From contig CAWHVB010000003.1 of assembly GCA_963832715.1 (NCBI GenBank), positions 62,001 through 126,000 on the forward strand: DNA of 64,000 nt, written 5' to 3'. Made by a program: the position numbers and the translations under genes. Below the pieces are notes generated by a model that saw only the letters and a program-made list of their open reading frames with translations, did no database searches and was not told the DNA's origin. The first letter of the stretch is position 1, and each line of letters starts with the position of its first letter. This DNA comes from DATFVA01 sp963832715 (lineage in GTDB: Bacteria; Bacteroidota; Ignavibacteria; Ignavibacteriales; Ignavibacteriaceae). Positions 1 to 9,254 of the stretch are shown here, piece after piece.

Positions 1-1
1 C

Positions 2-712
2 GTACCCAAAGATCAATGGGACGTAGAAAGAGATACTCCCTGGGGAAGGATGACTTATATTGAATACCGTCATAAGATTGAATTTAATCACGCACAATTC
101 GCAGAAATTGTAAATTACTGCAGGAATAGGCAGATAACCTGGTTTGCTTCGTGCTGGGATGAAGAAGCCGTTGAGTTCATCGAAAGTTTTAACCCTCCCG
201 TTTATAAATTTGCATCGGCTTCATTGACTGACGATGAACTCCTGCTGAAACACAAGACACTAAACAAGCCTCTTATAATGTCAACCGGGATGTCAACCCT
301 TGAGGAAATTGAAAACGCAGTCGAATTATTCGGGACGGAAAATCTTTTATTAGCTCATTCAACTTCAGCTTATCCTTGTAAGAATGAAGAATTAAATCTT
401 AAAATGATTCCGTTTCTCATGAATAAGTATCCGGATGTACCTATTGGATATTCGGGACATGAAGTTGGACTGTCGCCAAGCTGGGCCGCTGTCGCACTCG
501 GAGCCTGTTTCGTCGAGAGACATATAACACTCGACAGAGCTATGTGGGGAACGGATCAGGCAGCATCTGTAGAATTAGTTGGATTAGAAAGACTTATTTC
601 TAATATAAGAGATATAGAACTTGCACTCGGGGATGGAATAAAAAAAGTGTATGAAAGTGAAATGAAAAACCTCAGGAAGCTGCGCAGAGCAAAATCCAGC
701 CTGCAGAGTTGA
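2..712 (+). CDS. neuB: N-acetylneuraminate synthase-family protein, 3' part
   Basis: NeuB-family enzymes condense phosphoenolpyruvate with an N-acyl mannosamine-type sugar to make sialic acid or a related nonulosonic acid for surface glycans. The reading frame is open to the left edge (codons from base 2 read VPKDQWDVERDTPWGRM), so the 5' end lies outside the window and an internal ATG at 50 is not the start. Visible family motifs are DTPWG, KFASAS, STGMS, HSTSAYP, GYSGHE and ERHIT. The protein ends at GDGIKKVYESE plus a short basic tail, so the C-terminal SAF antifreeze-like domain of many NeuB proteins is absent. Substrate (sialic, legionaminic or pseudaminic type) cannot be decided here. 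Confidence 0.88.
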   Translation, partial: VPKDQWDVERDTPWGRMTYIEYRHKIEFNHAQFAEIVNYCRNRQITWFASCWDEEAVEFIESFNPPVYKFASASLTDDELLLKHKTLNKPLIMSTGMSTLEEIENAVELFGTENLLLAHSTSAYPCKNEELNLKMIPFLMNKYPDVPIGYSGHEVGLSPSWAAVALGACFVERHITLDRAMWGTDQAASVELVGLERLISNIRDIELALGDGIKKVYESEMKNLRKLRRAKSSLQS

Positions 713-742
713 AATAGGTCAAATAGGATTTAATGATAGACT

Positions 743-1615
743 ATGCAGGTACTTAAATATATATACGAATCAGTATTGAGTTATTTTATTAATCTGTCTT
801 CCGCTGAAGCAGTGTCTATGATAATAATTGCTTCTGCAGCACTGCTTTTTATCCTCCTGGAAAGAATCTTCCCCTACAATAATGGACAAAAAGTTCTCCG
901 TCAGGGTTTTTTTGATGACCTCGCGCTTTATACAATTGCACAGAGTTATATCCTCGGGATCCTGATATTTAATTACGTTATTTATTATATCGATTCTACG
1001 ACGGGAATATCCAGGCTTAATATTTTTGCTGATGTGCCTGTATGGCTGCAGCTTGTATTTTTCACAATAACTCACGACCTGTATATTTATTGGATGCATC
1101 GCTGGCAGCATAAAAATAAATGGCTCTGGCGAATCCATGAAGCTCATCATTCACCGGAAAAGGTCGACTGGCTATCTGGTTCAAGATCACACGCCCTTGA
1201 GATTCTTATCAACCAGACCGTCGAATTTCTTCCTATTGTTTTGCTTGGTTCACCCCCGGAAGTAGTTGCATATAAAGGTGTAATAAGTGCGGTTTGGGGA
1301 ATGTATATCCATTCAAACCTTAATGTCCATACTGGTAAACTTCAAAGAGTATTTAACGGGCCTGAAATGCACCGCTGGCATCATACCCTGGGCAAAGGGA
1401 GGAACAGAAACTTCTCCACAAAGCTTGCAATCTGGGACTGGGTTTTTCATACAGCATACTTACCTGAAAATGAAAAGGCCAAAGAATATGGACTGGTTTC
1501 CAGTTTTCCTGCTCATTATATAAGTCAGTTTTTCTATGCTTTCAGACCATTCCATAAAAGAAAGCGAAAATCAGCCCGGCGGACTGCTGAAACCACTAGC
1601 CAGGAGGCAGGCTAA
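743..1615 (+). CDS. Sterol desaturase / fatty acid hydroxylase superfamily membrane protein
   Basis: An integral membrane di-iron oxygenase-type protein of 290 residues. Hydrophobic segments lie around residues 24-40, 64-82 and 100-112, and the eight-histidine signature is present: H111/H119 (HDLYIYWMH), H132 with H135-H136 (HEAHH) and H210 with H213-H214 (HRWHH). Family members hydroxylate or desaturate sterols, carotenoids or fatty acyl chains; the substrate here is unknown. It starts 30 bases after neuB on the same strand, so co-transcription is possible. The C-terminus is a basic tail (KRKRKSARR). No obvious ribosome-binding site decides between the first Met and alternatives. Confidence 0.85.
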   Translation: MQVLKYIYESVLSYFINLSSAEAVSMIIIASAALLFILLERIFPYNNGQKVLRQGFFDDLALYTIAQSYILGILIFNYVIYYIDSTTGISRLNIFADVPVWLQLVFFTITHDLYIYWMHRWQHKNKWLWRIHEAHHSPEKVDWLSGSRSHALEILINQTVEFLPIVLLGSPPEVVAYKGVISAVWGMYIHSNLNVHTGKLQRVFNGPEMHRWHHTLGKGRNRNFSTKLAIWDWVFHTAYLPENEKAKEYGLVSSFPAHYISQFFYAFRPFHKRKRKSARRTAETTSQEAG

Positions 1616-1665
1616 CCGTAGTATATTCCCCCTTTAGAATCTAGAGAAACATTGTACCCTTTTGA

Positions 1666-1954
1666 CTTTCTGCCTCATCCTGGACTGGAATATACCTGGT
1701 TGCAGATGAAGTAAGCAGCTGGAAATTCGAGCCGGGAAAAAAAGATAGTAAATCAGTTAAGTCCCAATTGTATGTACAGGTTTATCTTAATGAAAGCGGA
1801 AAAGTAGTAAAATCTTTGGTGATAAAAAGCGCAGGTGAATTACTTGATAATGCAGTCCTATCAGCAATTAATAAAACCGTTCACGCCTGCAATAGTTAAC
1901 GGTAAACCTGTGAAAGCCAAGATGGCAGTACCGATTTTCTTTAAGTTAAGTTAG
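1666..1954 (+). pseudogene. TonB C-terminal-domain remnant, frameshifted
   Basis: In frame from 1666, following a stop at 1663, the DNA reads GIYLVADEVSSWKFEPGKK and then VQVYLNESGKVVKSLVIKSAG and LLDNAVLSAINK. It then hits a stop near 1897. Shifting by one base near 1876 continues as PFTPAIVNGKPVKAKMAVP and FFKLS, ending at TAG 1952-1954. Together this is the typical end of an energy-transducer TonB-like domain (VxLNExGxV, SAG, LD, F.PA..NGKPV, P..F.L). No start codon or transmembrane anchor is visible upstream, so it is a 3' remnant with a frameshift. It converges on the neighbouring minus-strand gene with overlapping stop codons. Confidence 0.6.
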
Positions 1955-3069
1955 CTGCTTGTGACTTTATTAAGAATTTCTTTGAAAACTGATCTGCCGA
2001 GTTCGATGGTCTTATCAGGAGGAAGGAACCTCGGATTATGCAGCCCGTAGCGTTCCCCTTCTGAAGTGCCAAGCCAGAACATAAATGAAGGGTATTTGCC
2101 TGAAAAGAACCCGAAATCCTCACCGGTCATCTTATATCCGCAGTTGATAAATTTGAATTTATTTCTCAGAACCTTTTCAATGTCTGAGTATAGCTTTTCG
2201 TTTACAACTACTTCTGGGTAATGCGCTCCCTTCGTAATAATATAATTAACTCCCGTTAATGTTTTTATTCCCTCAAGAATTTTCCTTAGGGAATCGCCAA
2301 AGTCCGCAACAAGTTCTTTCTTCAAGCCTCGTATAGATCCTTCCAGTTTTGCTCTGCCCGGAGCAATATTTCTTACAAAACCGGACTCAATTTTACCTAC
2401 CCCGAATATAAAGGGTTCAGTCACATTACGCGGCATCTTATCAACCGAATCAAGGAAGGTTCTTAGAGCATTAAATGCATTTCTTCCCTCGAATGGAAAT
2501 GCGACGTGCGAACTCTCACCAATAAATTCTATGTCCATTTCAAGGGCTGAAGCAAAAAGAACTCCCGGCGTAGAGGCAACAGTACCAAGCGGATACTCAT
2601 CTGTTACGTGCAGAGCAAATGCATTCTGTATATTAAAACCTTTAAAGATTCCCGTATCATAGAACTTCATCGCTCCCCCGCCGCTTTCTTCAGCAGGCTG
2701 AAAAAGAAAAAGAATATTCTGTGAAGGTCTATCCTTCAAAATATCCCCTATCAAAGCATATAATATGGATGTGTGAATATCATGACCGCAAGCGTGCATA
2801 TAATCATTTGTTGATTTGAAATCGATATCATTTGCTTCCCTTATAGGGAGTCCATCAATATCAGCCCTGAATAATATCCAGGGACCATCGTTTACTTTGT
2901 ATTCAAACAATACACCTGTCTGGAAAGGTGTATGTACCTTTAATGCCTCGAAGCTATCGAGGGTACTGACTGCATTTATTATGGTTTCTGTTGTTTTGAA
3001 CTCCTGGTATGCAATCTCAGGATTCATGTGTAGTTTATGCCTGAGTTCAACCGGTGTAATGCTGCTCAT
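1951..3069 (-). CDS. M20 peptidase, probable N-acetyldiaminopimelate deacetylase
   Basis: A 372-residue M20 amidohydrolase. Metal-site motifs are DIDGLP (70-75), HACGHD (92-97) and QPAEE (124-128), followed by a dimerisation-domain stretch (GESSHVAFP) and the late motif MTGEDFGFF. Length and the GEDFGF/MFWLG ending resemble Bacillus YkuR-type N-acetyl-LL-diaminopimelate deacetylases, which remove acetate in the acetylase branch of lysine synthesis. The same strand upstream carries dapH, dapB, dapA and lysC, which supports this role, although a TonB receptor gene lies between. A matching aminotransferase is not in the window. Alternative: a general N-acyl-amino-acid amidohydrolase. Confidence 0.75.
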   Translation of the reverse strand: MSSITPVELRHKLHMNPEIAYQEFKTTETIINAVSTLDSFEALKVHTPFQTGVLFEYKVNDGPWILFRADIDGLPIREANDIDFKSTNDYMHACGHDIHTSILYALIGDILKDRPSQNILFLFQPAEESGGGAMKFYDTGIFKGFNIQNAFALHVTDEYPLGTVASTPGVLFASALEMDIEFIGESSHVAFPFEGRNAFNALRTFLDSVDKMPRNVTEPFIFGVGKIESGFVRNIAPGRAKLEGSIRGLKKELVADFGDSLRKILEGIKTLTGVNYIITKGAHYPEVVVNEKLYSDIEKVLRNKFKFINCGYKMTGEDFGFFSGKYPSFMFWLGTSEGERYGLHNPRFLPPDKTIELGRSVFKEILNKVTSS

Positions 3070-3104
3070 ATTACTTTTATGATTCCTTTATATTTCCTGA
3101 ATTA

Positions 3105-5555
3105 CTAAAATTCCTCGGGTCCCTGATCCATTCCATTTTCGGGCTGTGCATTATGATCCTGCTGCTTGTAGTTATTAAAATTAAACTTAATATTAAGCAT
3201 AATGACTGGGGATTCCCTGTTGAAATATTGATAAGAGTACAGATCTGGGGAAGTTGAAGTAAATTCATGCTTTGCAGTACCAAACAGATCCCGAACCTGT
3301 AAGGTAAGTGAAAGTTTCTTGTCCATAAATTCTTGTTTTACAGCGACATCAGCTGAGAAGAACCCTTGCTCCTTTCCCTGGGAGGAAACAGTGGGACTAT
3401 TATACCTTCCATTTAACTGGAATGAGGTGTACTTAGAAATACTGAATACATTATTCATTCTTAAATTCCAGTTAAAGCTTTTCCGGTCAAAAGATTCGTT
3501 GTAAAGCACTCCGCTTACACGGTAGTCATACATATTTCCCATAAGGTTCATATCCCAGAACTCGGCTGGATCATAGATCAGCATGAATTCCGTGCCGAGT
3601 GAATAATCTTTCCCTATATTTTCAAAGGTTGTAAGCGTTACATTCTCCGCCTCAGGATAGATGGAACTGATGTGTTCTATTTTATTTTGAGTGATTCTGT
3701 AATAAAAATCGGTTGAAAAATTTACTTTTCCGAAGAAGGTTTGAATACCCGCATCGTAAGAATCTATAAATTCCGGCTCAAGACCCGGGTTACCTTTTCT
3801 CACATTATTAGCATCTACCCATGTAATAAAGGGTTCAAGGAACCATCCGTGAGGCCTATCGATTCTCCTGGTGTAGCTGGCCATCAGCTGTGAGCCTCCT
3901 CCGAACTTATAAGAACTGTGAAGAGTTGGAAAGAAATCCCATCGATCGATCTTGAAATATTGATTCTTATCCTTCACGTTTGTTGTCTGATAGGTATATT
4001 CTCCCCGCAAACCTCCCTGTATACCAAGGCTGCCCCATTCATCCGAATAAAGAGAATAAAAAGCTTGTTCGGTTCTGTTGTAATCTGTTGAATTACTGAA
4101 ATCGGGCTGAAAAGTAAAGCTGGTTGAACTTGAATCAAATGTGTACAGACCATTCATATCTGTTGAAAGTTCAGCTTCCCCCTGATAGCCGGCCTCAAAT
4201 TTATTTTTTTCCCCAAGCGGGAGTACATAGTCAAGTTTGCCGCGGTATTCATTCTCGGGACCTGATTCGGTTGCTTTCGTTCCGTCTGTCGGAAGTCCCG
4301 AATTTACCTGGGTAGTGATAGAGCTTTCATCTGAATTGTGGTGACCATAAAATAATTCACCGGATATTTGATGGCCTTCTTTTTCAAATTTATGCTGATA
4401 ATTTGAATTTAGAGCGAAGTATTGTCCCTGTCGTTTACTGTCGACTATACTAAGGTATGTGTCCTTCATTGGGAAATTGTCAGACCATTGAGTATAATCT
4501 AAATTTGAGTTTCTCTGATGCTCTCCGTGTCCGAATCTGCCGCCGAAACTGAGCAGATCATTTTCACTTAAACTAAAATCCAATCCGCCCCGTAATCCGT
4601 ATGAAATCCGGCCCCATTCCATAGTACCGTCATAATTTAAGTAAGTAGAATTCGAAGGAAGCATGTAGATATTTTCCTGTTTCCTGGTACCAGGAAAAAT
4701 TCTCCGGTTATAATCCAGCCCGAAATTATAATTTACTAATGAGGTTTTATATTCAAATAAGAAATCCCCACCGTATTTATCATGAACGCCGGCATTAGCA
4801 TTTACTACTCCGCTCAGTCCCAGGTTCTGTCTCTTTTTCATTATTATATTGATAATGCCCGCTGTTCCCTCAGGATCATATTTCGCGGAAGGATTTGTAA
4901 TGATTTCTATTGATTGAATAGAAGTCGCAGGGATCTGTTGAAGGATATCCTGTGCATCCATCACTGATGGTTTTCCATCAATCAGAACCGTAAAATTGGT
5001 ACTTCCTCTCAGACTTACATTCCCTTCTATATCAACGGTTACAGAAGGAACATTTTCAAGAACTTCAGCTGCATTTCCGGAAATAGTGGTTTCCATCTGG
5101 CTGACGTCAATTACTTTTTTATCGATCTGGTATGTAACAGGGTTCCTGGCTCCGTTTACAATAACATTTTCAAGGTTGACAGTTCCTGAGTTCAATTTCA
5201 CGATGCCGATATCAATAATCATTTTCTGCGGGCTGATTGTTAAAGTATACCGCTGATCTTTAAATCCGATGAACCTGATGTCGAGGAAGTACTTTCCGAA
5301 TGGAACTTTTTGTATTTTGAAATTTCCTTTCGAATCGGTGACTGTTCCCGTTACCAAACTGGTATCTTTTATCGAAAGGACGACAATATTTGCATATTCA
5401 ATGGGAGCCTTCGATACTGAATCGATTACCGTACCCGATACTGCTCCCCCGCCGGAGTTCTGTCCGTATTCCCTCTGCCTGTCCTGAGCTTTCAGGTTTA
5501 TAAAACAGGCAGATAAAAACATAATTGACAATAATACACTATAAATTTTAATCAT
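3105..5555 (-). CDS. TonB-dependent outer-membrane receptor, beta-barrel family
   Basis: An 816-residue outer-membrane protein. A signal peptide (about 1-23) is followed by a carboxypeptidase-regulatory-like domain (about 36-115: GTVIDSVSKAPIEYANI, DSKGNF), a plug domain (about 125-235: NAAEVLENVPSV, GSTNFTVLIDG, IEIITNPSAKYDPEGTAGI) and a long beta-barrel. This order fits the 'outer membrane protein beta-barrel' TonB receptor family of Bacteroidota rather than SusC. The C-terminus is an unusual polar tail rich in Asn and Gln. The ligand is unknown. It sits between lysC and the deacetylase gene, only 35 bases upstream of the latter, so the two may share a transcript. Confidence 0.9.
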   Translation of the reverse strand: MIKIYSVLLSIMFLSACFINLKAQDRQREYGQNSGGGAVSGTVIDSVSKAPIEYANIVVLSIKDTSLVTGTVTDSKGNFKIQKVPFGKYFLDIRFIGFKDQRYTLTISPQKMIIDIGIVKLNSGTVNLENVIVNGARNPVTYQIDKKVIDVSQMETTISGNAAEVLENVPSVTVDIEGNVSLRGSTNFTVLIDGKPSVMDAQDILQQIPATSIQSIEIITNPSAKYDPEGTAGIINIIMKKRQNLGLSGVVNANAGVHDKYGGDFLFEYKTSLVNYNFGLDYNRRIFPGTRKQENIYMLPSNSTYLNYDGTMEWGRISYGLRGGLDFSLSENDLLSFGGRFGHGEHQRNSNLDYTQWSDNFPMKDTYLSIVDSKRQGQYFALNSNYQHKFEKEGHQISGELFYGHHNSDESSITTQVNSGLPTDGTKATESGPENEYRGKLDYVLPLGEKNKFEAGYQGEAELSTDMNGLYTFDSSSTSFTFQPDFSNSTDYNRTEQAFYSLYSDEWGSLGIQGGLRGEYTYQTTNVKDKNQYFKIDRWDFFPTLHSSYKFGGGSQLMASYTRRIDRPHGWFLEPFITWVDANNVRKGNPGLEPEFIDSYDAGIQTFFGKVNFSTDFYYRITQNKIEHISSIYPEAENVTLTTFENIGKDYSLGTEFMLIYDPAEFWDMNLMGNMYDYRVSGVLYNESFDRKSFNWNLRMNNVFSISKYTSFQLNGRYNSPTVSSQGKEQGFFSADVAVKQEFMDKKLSLTLQVRDLFGTAKHEFTSTSPDLYSYQYFNRESPVIMLNIKFNFNNYKQQDHNAQPENGMDQGPEEF

Positions 5556-5658
5556 GATTTAGATGTTTACACTTTTAAGTATTGAATTCGTATGAAAATA
5601 TTAATTCCTGCGAACTTTAAAGTTAATGAAATTACTGCAAAGTATTTTGCTAATGTGA

Positions 5659-6858
5659 TTACCTTCCGTCTTCGATCCAGTATTTATGCAGCAGAGCGAC
5701 CGAAGATTCAAGATTTTCTTTTGTGATAAGTACGGATAATCTGAAAGAAGTGGTGGTCAGACCCTTAGGTTCAATTCCGTTTTGCAGCAGTATGGCATAA
5801 GTTTCTTTGATGATATTATTGTCCCGGCTGAATCCTTCCCCGATAAGCGACACTGCTCCGGCTGTGTCATCTATTGAAATTCTGTCCTTAAATTTTTCAG
5901 AGAGTTCTTTTTCTGTTCTGCTCCATGAATGAACATTTTTATTGGAGATTATGAAGGAAACCCTGGGAGCATTATCCCGGTTTCCCTCGACATAATTAAA
6001 TTCTTTAACAAAAACGTTTTTGTCCTCAAGAAAATCCAGGAGCTTATTGATGTCCCCGCCTTTATATATTATCCTTATCACCTCCGTCTCGTGCACAACT
6101 GCAATCACCGATGTTTTCCCGGAAGGTTGAGATTCTCTGGTGATAGTTTCCCTTCCCTGGCTAAAAGTACTTCTTGCATAAATTGCAATTTTAGATTCTT
6201 TTGCGAACTGCACTGCCTGGGCATTCAGAACCTTTGCACCCGCTTCAGACATTTCCTGAAGCTGCTGGAATGAAAGTTCCGGCAGATGTTTTGCCTCTTT
6301 TATAAGGTTGGGGTCTGCTGTATAAATGCCGTCCACATCAGAATAAATTTCGCACCGTTCGGCGTTGAGCGCAGCTGCCATTGCAACAGCAGTTGTATCA
6401 GACCCGCCGCGTCCCAGTGTCGTGATATCCCGTTTATAGCTCACACCCTGGAAACCTCCTATAACTACAACCTGACCCTTTGCTAATTCGTCTTGTACAC
6501 GAAAAGGTCTTACTTCTATTACCCTTGCATCATTATAACGATCATTAGTTATCACACCTGATTGCGAACCGGTCAATGAGATCGCCTTAATACCAAGATC
6601 ATTTAAAGCAATACAAAGCAGTGCCATAGTTATCCTTTCGCCTGTACTGAGAAGCATATCAAGCTCACGCTTTTCAGGATCAGAGGATAATGACTTAGCC
6701 ATTTCTATCAATTGATTGGTCGTTTTTCCCATAGCTGAAACAACAGCAACAACATCATTCCCCTCTTTTTTTACTGCCGCAATGAGTAAAGCTATTTTTT
6801 TTATCTTATCAACGTCTGCAACGCTGCTGCCGCCGTATTTCTGTACAATTACCGGCAT
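5659..6858 (-). CDS. lysC: Aspartate kinase
   Basis: Phosphorylates aspartate, the first step toward lysine, threonine and methionine. The 399-residue protein begins MPVIVQKYGGSSVAD, with the kinase motif KYGGSS at 7-12. It has the amino-acid kinase core (VVAVVSAMGKTTN, LSTGER, GFQG, TLGRGGSDTTA) and two C-terminal ACT regulatory domains (from about 260 and 335). It is monofunctional; no homoserine dehydrogenase is fused. The ATG overlaps the dapH stop by one base (TAATG), which indicates translational coupling in the dapA-dapB-dapH-lysC operon. Confidence 0.95.
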   Translation of the reverse strand: MPVIVQKYGGSSVADVDKIKKIALLIAAVKKEGNDVVAVVSAMGKTTNQLIEMAKSLSSDPEKRELDMLLSTGERITMALLCIALNDLGIKAISLTGSQSGVITNDRYNDARVIEVRPFRVQDELAKGQVVVIGGFQGVSYKRDITTLGRGGSDTTAVAMAAALNAERCEIYSDVDGIYTADPNLIKEAKHLPELSFQQLQEMSEAGAKVLNAQAVQFAKESKIAIYARSTFSQGRETITRESQPSGKTSVIAVVHETEVIRIIYKGGDINKLLDFLEDKNVFVKEFNYVEGNRDNAPRVSFIISNKNVHSWSRTEKELSEKFKDRISIDDTAGAVSLIGEGFSRDNNIIKETYAILLQNGIEPKGLTTTSFRLSVLITKENLESSVALLHKYWIEDGR

Positions 6859-7556
6859 TAAAGATTCCTCAAAGTTTCCATAAGCTGCGTTTTGCTTTTG
6901 GTTTTATCGTCTACTTTCTTAATTACTTTAGCAGGTACCCCGGCAACAACTGTCAGAGGTTCAACATTTTTCACCACAATCGAACCGGCTGCAACAACAG
7001 CGCCCTTCCCAACCCTGACGCCTTCGAGGACTACTACATTTGCTCCGATTAATACATCATCCTCAATCACTACAGGATCAGCACTGGGTGGTTCTATTAC
7101 GCCGGCAAGAACGGTTCCCGCACCGATATGACAATTATCTCCTACAATAGCTCTGCCTCCTACTACAACATTCATATCTATCATCGTTTTTTTTCCGATA
7201 ACAGCCCCGATATTCAAAACAGCCCCCATCATTATGACACAGTTATCGCCTATCTCAACAAGGTCTCTGATAAGTGCGCCCGGTTCTATTCGGCAGTTAT
7301 ATTTAGTTAAATCGGCTAGCGGAATAGCAGAATTACGTCTGTCAGTTTCAACCCTGAACTTGGTGATATGCCGTTTGTTGGTTTGGTAGAAATCATCGAA
7401 CTCTTTAAACTCGCAAAATAATATCCCTGCGCTTTCAGTACCATAATAATCAAGCTCACCGAAGTCGACTGAATTAAAGTTGCCCTGCAGATAAATCTTT
7501 GCGGGCGTTTTCTTCTGAGCGTTCGAGATATAATTAATTACTTCGTATGAATCCAA
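6858..7556 (-). CDS. dapH: Tetrahydrodipicolinate N-acetyltransferase
   Basis: Transfers acetyl from acetyl-CoA to tetrahydrodipicolinate, opening the acetylase branch of diaminopimelate synthesis. The 232-residue protein has an N-terminal alpha/beta domain and a left-handed beta-helix made of hexapeptide repeats from about residue 90 to 195 (RIEPGALIRD, GDNCVIMMGAVLNIGA, IGKKTMIDMNVVVGGRA, GAGTVLAGVIEPPSA). The last of these resembles the family's GAGAVLAGVIEPPSA stretch. It lies 14 bases downstream of dapB and overlaps the lysC start by one base. Choosing DapH rather than DapD (succinylase) rests on the helix motifs and the deacetylase-like gene nearby. Confidence 0.92.
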   Translation of the reverse strand: MDSYEVINYISNAQKKTPAKIYLQGNFNSVDFGELDYYGTESAGILFCEFKEFDDFYQTNKRHITKFRVETDRRNSAIPLADLTKYNCRIEPGALIRDLVEIGDNCVIMMGAVLNIGAVIGKKTMIDMNVVVGGRAIVGDNCHIGAGTVLAGVIEPPSADPVVIEDDVLIGANVVVLEGVRVGKGAVVAAGSIVVKNVEPLTVVAGVPAKVIKKVDDKTKSKTQLMETLRNL

Positions 7557-7570
7557 TTTTAACCTCTTTA

Positions 7571-8248
7571 TTATAATGCCGGGTTTTCTTTAGCGAACAC
7601 TACATCCGTAAAGCTGTAAAAGCCATTCTCTTTATTTAAAATAAATTCGGCCGACTTAAGTATGCCTTCAGCAAAAGTTCTTCTTGATATAGCGTGATGG
7701 GTAATTTTAAGTGTTTCCCCCATCCCTCCGAATTCGATGGAGTGGTCCCCAGGGATTCCTCCAAGACGTAATGATGAAACATTCACATCTTTATCTTTGA
7801 AAATATTTTTAATCATTTTTGCCGTTCCCGACGGTCTATCCTTTTTCATACGATGATGTGTTTCCGTGATCTCTACATCCCAATCCTTAAGCAGTGCTGA
7901 AGCGCTCGCAGTAAGGTTGAGGAGTACCTGGATACCAACGGAAAAGTTAAAACTCTGGACTACAGGAACCATCTCAGATAATTGCTTCAGCTGATTAATT
8001 CGGCTTTCACTTAATCCCGTAACAGCAACTATGAAAGGACAATTAAATCTCCTGACCAGTTTGATATTATTGTCAAAAGCTTCGGGTAAAGAACAGTCTA
8101 TTAGTACCTGAGGGCTGCCGGTTTCATTCTCACCATCCAGGTCAGAACTGAAGATAAGCTGATGCCCTTTTTCAGAAAATAAATTGTAAACCTCCCCTCC
8201 CAGTCTTCCTTTATAACCAACCATTCCGTACTGTATTATTTTCTGCAT
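7571..8248 (-). CDS. dapB: 4-hydroxy-tetrahydrodipicolinate reductase
   Basis: Reduces the DapA product with NAD(P)H. The 225-residue protein is shorter than the roughly 270 residues of the E. coli enzyme, as in thermotoga-like and Bacteroidota variants. A nucleotide-binding turn is present as GMVGYKGRLG (8-17), and the catalytic block is ETHHRMKKDRPSGTA with H131-H132, K136 and the S140-G-T substrate loop. It is five bases downstream of dapA and 14 upstream of dapH, in one operon. The shortening is mainly in the region between the dinucleotide fold and the catalytic block. Confidence 0.94.
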   Translation of the reverse strand: MQKIIQYGMVGYKGRLGGEVYNLFSEKGHQLIFSSDLDGENETGSPQVLIDCSLPEAFDNNIKLVRRFNCPFIVAVTGLSESRINQLKQLSEMVPVVQSFNFSVGIQVLLNLTASASALLKDWDVEITETHHRMKKDRPSGTAKMIKNIFKDKDVNVSSLRLGGIPGDHSIEFGGMGETLKITHHAISRRTFAEGILKSAEFILNKENGFYSFTDVVFAKENPAL

Positions 8249-8253
8249 AGTTG

Positions 8254-9126
8254 TTAATCCAATTTCTTCATTGCTTCATCCAGCACCTGGATATTTTTCT
8301 CTGTCAGTCTGCTCAGCGGTAAACGGAGTACATTATGACAATATCCCAATTTATTCATAACATATTTTACCGGAGCGGGACTGGCTTCAACGAAGAGTTT
8401 ATTCATCATTTCATTAAATTTATTATTGAGTCTCCGGGCTTTTTCATAATCTTTATCGAGAAGGGAATTAGTAAGTTGCTTCATTAAGTGAGGGTATGGA
8501 TTTGAAAATACCGAGACAACACCGACACCCCCAAGAGCAAGAATCGGCAGAGTCTGATCGTCATTTCCGGAAAAAACCTGAAATGCCTCCGGCTTTGATG
8601 CAATAAGTTCAGCAATCTGCGATATATTCCCGCTTGCCTCTTTAATCCCAACGACATTCTTACAATTCTGGAATATACGGATTGCAGTTTCGGGTAGGAT
8701 ATTCATCCCGGTCCGGGAAGGCACATTGTATAAAATGATCGGCAAAGTGGTGCGCTCTGCAATATATCCGTAATGTTCAATTAAACTTTGTTGTGTTCCT
8801 TTATTGTAATAAGGATTTACTATAAGAAGGCCATCAACGGAAAGTTCTTCAGCCATCCTGTTCAGTTCTACTACATGCGTTGTATTATTAGTCCCTGTAC
8901 CGACTATAACCGGGATCTTTCCTTTGACTTCCTCCTGAACTGTGCTGATTATTCGTCTTCTTTCATCATCATCGATGACAGGAGATTCGCCTGTTGTACC
9001 GAGTACGATCAAAGCATCGATACCACTCTCCAACTGCTGATTTACTATTTTCCTTAATGAAATATAATCGACACTAAGGTCTTCATTAAAAGGGGTAATA
9101 AGCGCGGTTCCCGTTCCTTTAAACAT
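8254..9126 (-). CDS. dapA: 4-hydroxy-tetrahydrodipicolinate synthase
   Basis: Condenses pyruvate with aspartate semialdehyde, the committed step to lysine and diaminopimelate. The 290-residue TIM-barrel has GTTGE at 43-47, the catalytic tyrosine Y133 in YNVPSRTG and the Schiff-base lysine K162 in GIKEASG. It is the first gene of the minus-strand dap operon. I looked for a lysine riboswitch in the 130 bases upstream and found none, so control is probably by LysC/DapA feedback or an unseen regulator. Confidence 0.96.
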   Translation of the reverse strand: MFKGTGTALITPFNEDLSVDYISLRKIVNQQLESGIDALIVLGTTGESPVIDDDERRRIISTVQEEVKGKIPVIVGTGTNNTTHVVELNRMAEELSVDGLLIVNPYYNKGTQQSLIEHYGYIAERTTLPIILYNVPSRTGMNILPETAIRIFQNCKNVVGIKEASGNISQIAELIASKPEAFQVFSGNDDQTLPILALGGVGVVSVFSNPYPHLMKQLTNSLLDKDYEKARRLNNKFNEMMNKLFVEASPAPVKYVMNKLGYCHNVLRLPLSRLTEKNIQVLDEAMKKLD

Positions 9127-9254
9127 CAGTAATCCTGTCTGATTAATAAGTGGAAATATAATTGTCCAAAAATAACCGGTAAGCAGATAATATGAAAGAA
9201 GGGAAAAATAATAGTTTTAAGAAAACAACGTCAGCCGTTTCTGGATTTTAAGAA

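Noticed and set aside
50..712. neuB starting at the ATG at base 50
   Set aside because: The frame upstream of this ATG already encodes conserved NeuB sequence up to the window edge, so it is an internal Met.
6892..7131. Antisense frames over dapH, lysC and similar genes
   Set aside because: They are low-complexity shadows of real genes, with no ribosome-binding sites or recognisable domains.
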